From Antilocapra americana (Eukaryota > Chordata > Mammalia > Artiodactyla > Antilocapridae), in the NCBI GenBank assembly GCA_007570785.1, contig ML660774.1, positions 641,309-705,308 on the forward strand: 64,000 bases of DNA. The letters run 5' to 3'. Below are positions 59,978-64,000 of the stretch, piece after piece. Under the pieces are notes generated by a model that was given only the letters and a program-made list of their open reading frames with translations, was not told the DNA's origin and did not search any database. The translations under genes and the position numbers were made by a program. The stretch's first letter is position 1, and each line of letters opens with the position of its first letter.

Positions 59978-61018
59978 CAACATGGAACAGACTGGTTCCA
60001 AATCAGGAAAGGAGTACGTCAAGACTGTATATTGTCATCCTGCTTATTTAATTTATATGTTCAGAAAGCAACAGTTAGAACTGGACATGGAACAACAGAC
60101 TGGTTCCAAATAGGAAAAGGAGTAAGTCAAGGCTGTATACTGTCACCCTGCTTATTTAACTTACATGCAGAGTACATCATGAGAAACACTGGGCTGGAAG
60201 AAGCACAAGCTGGAATCAAGATTGCCGGGAGAAATACCAATAACCTAGGATATGCAGATGACACCACCCTTATGGCAGAAAGTGAAGGAAAACTAAAGAG
60301 CCTCTTGATGAAAGTGAAAGACAAGAGTGAAAAAGTTGGCATAAAACTCAACATTCAGGAAACAAAGATCATGGCGTCCAGTCCCATCACTTCATGGCAA
60401 ATAGATGAGGCAGCAGTGGAAACAGTGAGAGGCTTTATTATCTTGGGCTCCAAAATCACTGCAGATGGTGACTGCAGCCATGCTCCTTGGAAGAAAAGCT
60501 ACGACCAACCCAGACAACATATTAAATAGCAGAGACATTACTTTGCCAACAAAGGTCCAACAAAAGTCCTTGACTAGAGGCTATGATTTTTCTAGTAGTC
60601 ACGTATGAATGTGAGAGTTGGACTATAAAGAAAAAAGAGTGCCAAAAAATTGATGCTTTTGAAGTGTGATGTTGGAGACTCTTGAGAGTCCCTTGGACTG
60701 CAAGGAGATCCAACCAGTGAATTCTAAAGGAAATCAGTCCTGAATATTCATTGGAAGGACTGATGCTGAAGCTGAAACTCCATTCCTTTGGCCACAAAGA
60801 ACTGACTCATTGGAAAAAAAGACTCTGATTCTGGGAAAGATTGAAGGTAGGAGAAGGGGACAAGAGAGGATAAGATGGTTGGATGGCATCACTGATTCAA
60901 TGGACATGAGTTTGAGTAAGCTCCAGGAGTTGGTGACGGACAGGGAAGCCTGGTGTGCTGTCCATAGGGTTGCAAAGTCCACAGGGTTGCAAAGAGTCGG
61001 ACACAACTGAGTGACTGA
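59978..61018 (+). mobile_element. BovB LINE fragment with in-frame RT duplication
   Basis: 5'-truncated BovB in intron 3, antisense to VEGFC. A 186-codon frame (59969-60529) carries the RT motif B region twice (GTDWFQIRKGVRQDCILS, then TTDWFQIGKGVSQGCILS), followed by the motif C box GYADDTT. The duplication has a period of about 105 bp and preserves frame. Downstream, about 20 bp is lost near 60480 and the frame breaks. The tail ends 'gagtcggacacaactgagtg' and contains a small direct repeat of 'gggttgcaaag'. The element is inactive. Confidence 0.93.
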
Positions 61019-62050
61019 AGTGAGTAATGAAAAATAGCTTTGGATGTTGTCAACCGGTAACTTATTTTCATCAAGTAAATAAGTGAACTACTGAAACAAT
61101 AGGAATTTTCAGAAATGAGCAACAAATTCCAATACTACAACAGTTGCCATTCAAGTCTATACGATAGAAGCCCTTAAAAAATAAAATTTCATCTATCAAA
61201 TAAATCCAATAAGGCAGTTCTAAAATGATAAATTATGAGCTCTTAATAGATACATTTTGTTTTACTTGATAAAATAATTCTTCAAAAATCTATCATTTAA
61301 GTGTATTGCATATTATCCCAATTTAAAAAGAGACATAGCCCTTTGTTCTTTGGAAAACTCAGCTGGTATATCTAGGCCTTTTAAAAAAAAATCAATGCAA
61401 ATTGATATCTCATTTAAACCAAGCACTATAGTAGTAACCAATATTGTCTAGAACACGTATCACACCACTTGACTGAATTATTTTAAAATATACACAATTA
61501 AAGAAAGGTATTCAAAAAATGTATTTTACCACAATTTTTACAAAAATGAATTTTACAATAATTCCTATAATTGGAATTTGGAATTCCAATAATTCCAAAA
61601 GTGAATTTTACAATAATTCCTAAATCCCTCATGTTTATTTTCTCTAACTTTAAAAAAAGTCAACACTTTTTTCTCACCGAACTTAGAAGACCAAAATTCC
61701 TTTCAAAGAGTTTAACTTGAATATAAAAACAGCATTATTTTTAATCTTAGTATCTTTTAAAAATCAATACTACCTTTTGGAGAATATCCTACTGTCGTTA
61801 AGTATTTCCATTTGATTTTCAAAAAGTGGCTTTGATGCCACCATATAAGCAGAGTTCATAAAGTGTCAGTTACTTCTTTGGTGATAGTTCTCTCATCAAA
61901 AACACAACTATCGAAAAATTAACTTCACTCTTCACAGACAATAGAAGCAGCTCTGAATTGAGCTACTTCATTTTTAAAATCTTTCTCTTTTGAGGTGGAC
62001 CAGTTTTAAAGTCTTTACTGACTTTGTCACCATGTTGCTTCTTTTCTTTA
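61019..62050. other. AT-rich intron 3 sequence
   Basis: No repeat family recognised apart from a local 21-bp direct repeat at 61547-61622. Confidence 0.5.
61547..61622. repeat. 21-bp direct repeat around a ttggaattccaa palindrome
   Basis: A 21-bp unit opening tgaattttacaataattcc lies at 61547-61567 and 61602-61622. The spacer contains the 12-bp palindrome ttggaattccaa. Confidence 0.9.
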
Positions 62051-62054
62051 CGTT

Positions 62055-62150
62055 TTAGTTTTTCGGCTGCAAGGCGCGTGGGGTCTTAGCTCCTTGACCG
62101 GGACGGAACCCGCGGCCCCGCCTCGGAGGTCCCAGCCGCTGGACCCCCGG
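62055..62150 (-). mobile_element. CHR-like SINE fragment, GC-enriched
   Basis: 'cggctgcaaggcgcgtgggg', 'tcttagctccttgaccggga', 'cggaacccgcg' and 'cagccgctggaccc' match, in order, the antisense CHR body. It is more GC-rich than the other copies here and lies 75 bp inside intron 3 from the exon 3 donor. Confidence 0.65.
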
Positions 62151-62224
62151 GGGACCGAGCTGCTCGAGAGGCAGCAGAGGGGAGCCGGGCGCCGGGGAGG
62201 GCCCTGCGGGAGCCGCACACCTAC

Positions 62225-62415
62225 CGTCTTGCTGAGGTAGCTTGTGCTGGTGTTCCTGCACTGTTGCCCCTCGCTGTTGCAGCACCCTCCACATCTGTAG
62301 ACGGACACACACGGAGGTTTGAAGAAGGTGTCTGTCGCTGCTCCGAACTCCTTCCCCACATCTATACACACCTCCCGGGGCATGCATTGAGTCCTTCTCC
62401 ACTCACTGTCAATAC
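62225..62415 (-). CDS. VEGFC: VEGFC exon 3: core of the PDGF/VEGF cystine-knot domain
   Basis: This exon encodes residues 121 (split) to 184 in human numbering. It begins with GT completing a codon opened in exon 2, preceded by ACAG on the minus strand, and ends in ACG before GTAGGT. It contains the family signature PPCVSVYRCGGCC, with Cys131, Cys156, Cys162, Cys165, Cys166 and Cys173 of the knot and intermolecular bonds. An N-glycosylation sequon (NTS) starts at Asn175. The product is secreted and dimerises to bind VEGFR-3. The reading frame is intact. Compared with human VEGFC from memory, residues 171 and 174 are Gln and Arg instead of Leu and Met, and there are conservative changes near 146-149. 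The exon is unusually GC-rich towards its donor, and the frame stays open into intron 3. Confidence 0.97.
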
Positions 62416-64000
62416 CTGTCGGGTCACAGGGAAGGCCGTCAGTTACACAGGTGCCAAGGTGGAAAAAGCCACAGCAGCTGGAAGTCACTCACAGCAGACT
62501 GCAGAGGTAAGGGTTAGCTGTGATACTTTAAAGAAATAGCTGACGGGATCCTACATTGCCCTGGGAACTGGAATATGAGACGGTCCTTAACAGAGCAGCT
62601 CAAGGTCTTTTCTATTAAAAAAACATAGCAAACCCCCCCTAATGTCTAGTACCATGTAACAGGCTGCATTCGTGTCATGCTTCCTTACAATCGGAGTAGA
62701 TTCTACACTACTTTACTTGTGCGTGTGCGCTCAGTCACGTCGGACTCTGAATCCATGGACTTAGCCTCCAGGCTCCTCTGTCCACGGGGTTTTTTCAGGC
62801 AGGAATACTGGAGTGGGTTGCCATTTCCTCCTCCAGGGGTCCTCTCGACTCAGGGATGGAAGCCTTGTCTCCTGCATTGGCAGGCGGATTCTTTACCACT
62901 GAGTCACCTGGGGAATCTCTGAAAATTTAACATCTAGATGTTTGTAAAACCCATGGAGATAGAATCATGCTCATTTGCTATTATATGTAGTATTTTTGAT
63001 GTTGCAAAGCAAATATAAACAACGTGTTTAATTTCTCTTTTTAAACTGAGATGTGAATGAAATGATGACTTTGGTTTTGGGTTCAAGTCAAAACTCATTT
63101 CTAAGCTGGTGACCATGTCTTGGTAATAGTTACTTGAAATGAGAAGGTATTTTCTAGCAACTGGGACATGTATCCTGAACAAAGTTTTTTTTCAGGAAAA
63201 GTCAAAACTTCCTATTCCTCTCATGCTTTCTTTTGGAATTCTGTTTCCAGTGAGTTGGTGCTTTACCTATGGCGCTGGTGACTCTTTTAAAGACCGCATT
63301 ACAGATGATGTACTTCTTAAATGTCCTAGTTTATTTTTCTATTTCCCCTAAAATAAAGTTTCTAGAGAAAAAGATATAAACTACTGGTTATTCAATCATG
63401 AAACCATTTTGTTTGCTTTTGTTCTCAAAATAATTTGTACCTTTATAGCAGTTAATATCTAACAACTGAAAGGAGTTATTTTTTAAGTGGTCCAGCAATT
63501 TATACTATGCAATTTTGTGCAACACCATAATTTTTTGTGACTGCTACTTAGAGATCTCACTAAATTTACCAAAGTCCAGCTCTCAAGTTAAATTCCATCT
63601 AAAGCAACAAAAACCAAATAGCAGTTGACAAGATGATTTTGGATGAGGTAGAAAGTAAACATTTCTATATTCAAATCAAAAGAAAAGTTATGTGCAGTTA
63701 TTTTCTGTGATATAGAATGTTTCAGTGATTGAAGTGTTATAGTGTATAAAATTTGATTGTATGTTTTAAAATTTTTCTGATAGGGTATCATCTCAAGTAA
63801 AAAAATTACAGTGTGTTGATATGCATGCACCTGTCTTTATTTTTCAAGAAACCATTTTAACCACTCACAGTGAAATCTGAAAATTCTGTATTTGGGAAAT
63901 GATTCTTTATTTTCTGTTTTCCTTTTGGCCTTAAAGGTATTCGGTGGTGTTACAAATGCTGAAATTAAAGGATCAGAATGACAATTTGCACTGGGCTGAC
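62416..64000 (-). other. VEGFC: VEGFC intron 2, 3' end
   Basis: Non-coding sequence upstream of exon 3, ending in the acceptor CCTGTCGGGTGACAG-like context (minus strand). It holds one Bov-tA SINE at 62718-62915. The rest (62930-64000) is AT-rich with nothing recognisable. Confidence 0.85.
62718..62915 (-). mobile_element. Bov-tA SINE in intron 2
   Basis: 'tgcgctcagtcacgtcggac' to 'tgagtcacctggggaatc', in the same orientation as VEGFC. Confidence 0.92.

Larger units (their letters stand above)
49467..62224 (-). other. VEGFC: VEGFC intron 3
   Basis: 12.8-kb intron with GTAGGT donor at 62224 and TTTGTAG acceptor. Contents: a CHR-like SINE with a GC-rich patch next to exon 3, a BovB fragment (59.97-61.02 kb), a Bov-A trimer (57.8-58.16 kb) and a Bov-tA (54.07-54.28 kb). 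Stretches 49.5-54.0 kb and 54.3-57.8 kb hold no young repeat I can recognise. Confidence 0.9.
37768..64000 (-). other. VEGFC: VEGFC gene, 3' portion (exons 3-7 and introns)
   Basis: The minus strand carries the distal part of VEGFC, the secreted growth factor that drives lymphatic endothelial growth through VEGFR-3 (and VEGFR-2 once fully processed). Five exons can be read, in the order 62.3, 49.4, 41.6, 41.1 and 38.2 kb. Each has an AG acceptor and a GT donor where required, and the split codons join correctly. The coding lengths are 191, 152, 107, 334 and 115 nt including the stop. If exons 1-2 supply 120 residues plus one base, as I recall for human, the protein is 419 residues, the human length. 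Introns visible in full are 12,758, 7,628, 288 and 2,691 bp. Exons 1-2, the signal peptide and the promoter lie outside the window. Identification is near certain; transcript ends are inferred. Confidence 0.97.

Noticed and set aside
62048..62488. 146-codon minus-strand frame as a single-exon gene
   Set aside because: Its centre is VEGFC exon 3. The two ends are intron sequence read through the acceptor and donor.

Overview
The window is mammalian nuclear DNA from a ruminant (cattle/sheep/goat/deer type; the species cannot be fixed from sequence alone). The evidence is dense insertion of lineage-specific retroposons: BovB (RTE LINE) on both strands, Bov-tA and Bov-A2 SINEs (tRNA-Glu-like head and/or BovB-like tail), CHR-type SINEs of cetartiodactyls and L1-BT-like 3' ends. 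These lie over older mammalian repeats (MIR, MER5A, MLT1 LTRs, L1M).

The only protein-coding gene I can support is VEGFC, on the minus strand. Five exons are present, each bounded by AG/GT splice signals and joined in compatible phase: exon 3 (62225-62415), exon 4 (49315-49466), exon 5 (41580-41686), exon 6 (40958-41291) and exon 7 (38152-38266, with stop). A 3' UTR follows, with an AATAAA signal at 37786-37791. Promoter, exon 1 and exon 2 lie beyond position 64000. The visible exons encode residues 121-419 in human numbering. They cover most of the PDGF/VEGF cystine-knot domain, the dibasic propeptide-processing site and the cysteine-rich C-terminal propeptide. Nothing is broken: no frameshift or internal stop.

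Layout. 1-37767 is intergenic DNA downstream of VEGFC. It holds most of the repeats, a repeat-poor block at about 18.3-19.1 kb that may be regulatory, and a CpG-rich island at 22.0-22.45 kb containing an 18-bp minisatellite with an assembly gap. 37768-38266 is the terminal exon with 3' UTR; 38267-40957 is intron 6 (no repeat recognised); 41292-41579 is the short intron 5; 41687-49314 is intron 4 (MIR, L1, Bov-tA, BovB tail); 49467-62224 is intron 3 (Bov-tA, a Bov-A trimer, a BovB fragment with an internal duplication, and a GC-rich patch beside exon 3); 62416-64000 is the 3' part of intron 2.

Most long open frames elsewhere are retroposon debris (BovB reverse transcriptase, translated SINEs) or chance frames. 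I found no rRNA, functional tRNA, CRISPR array or undescribed multi-gene system. The most useful leads are the CpG island with its gap, two adjacent non-conservative substitutions in the VEGFC cystine-knot exon, the GC-rich open frame running from that exon into intron 3, and repeat-poor candidate regulatory blocks.
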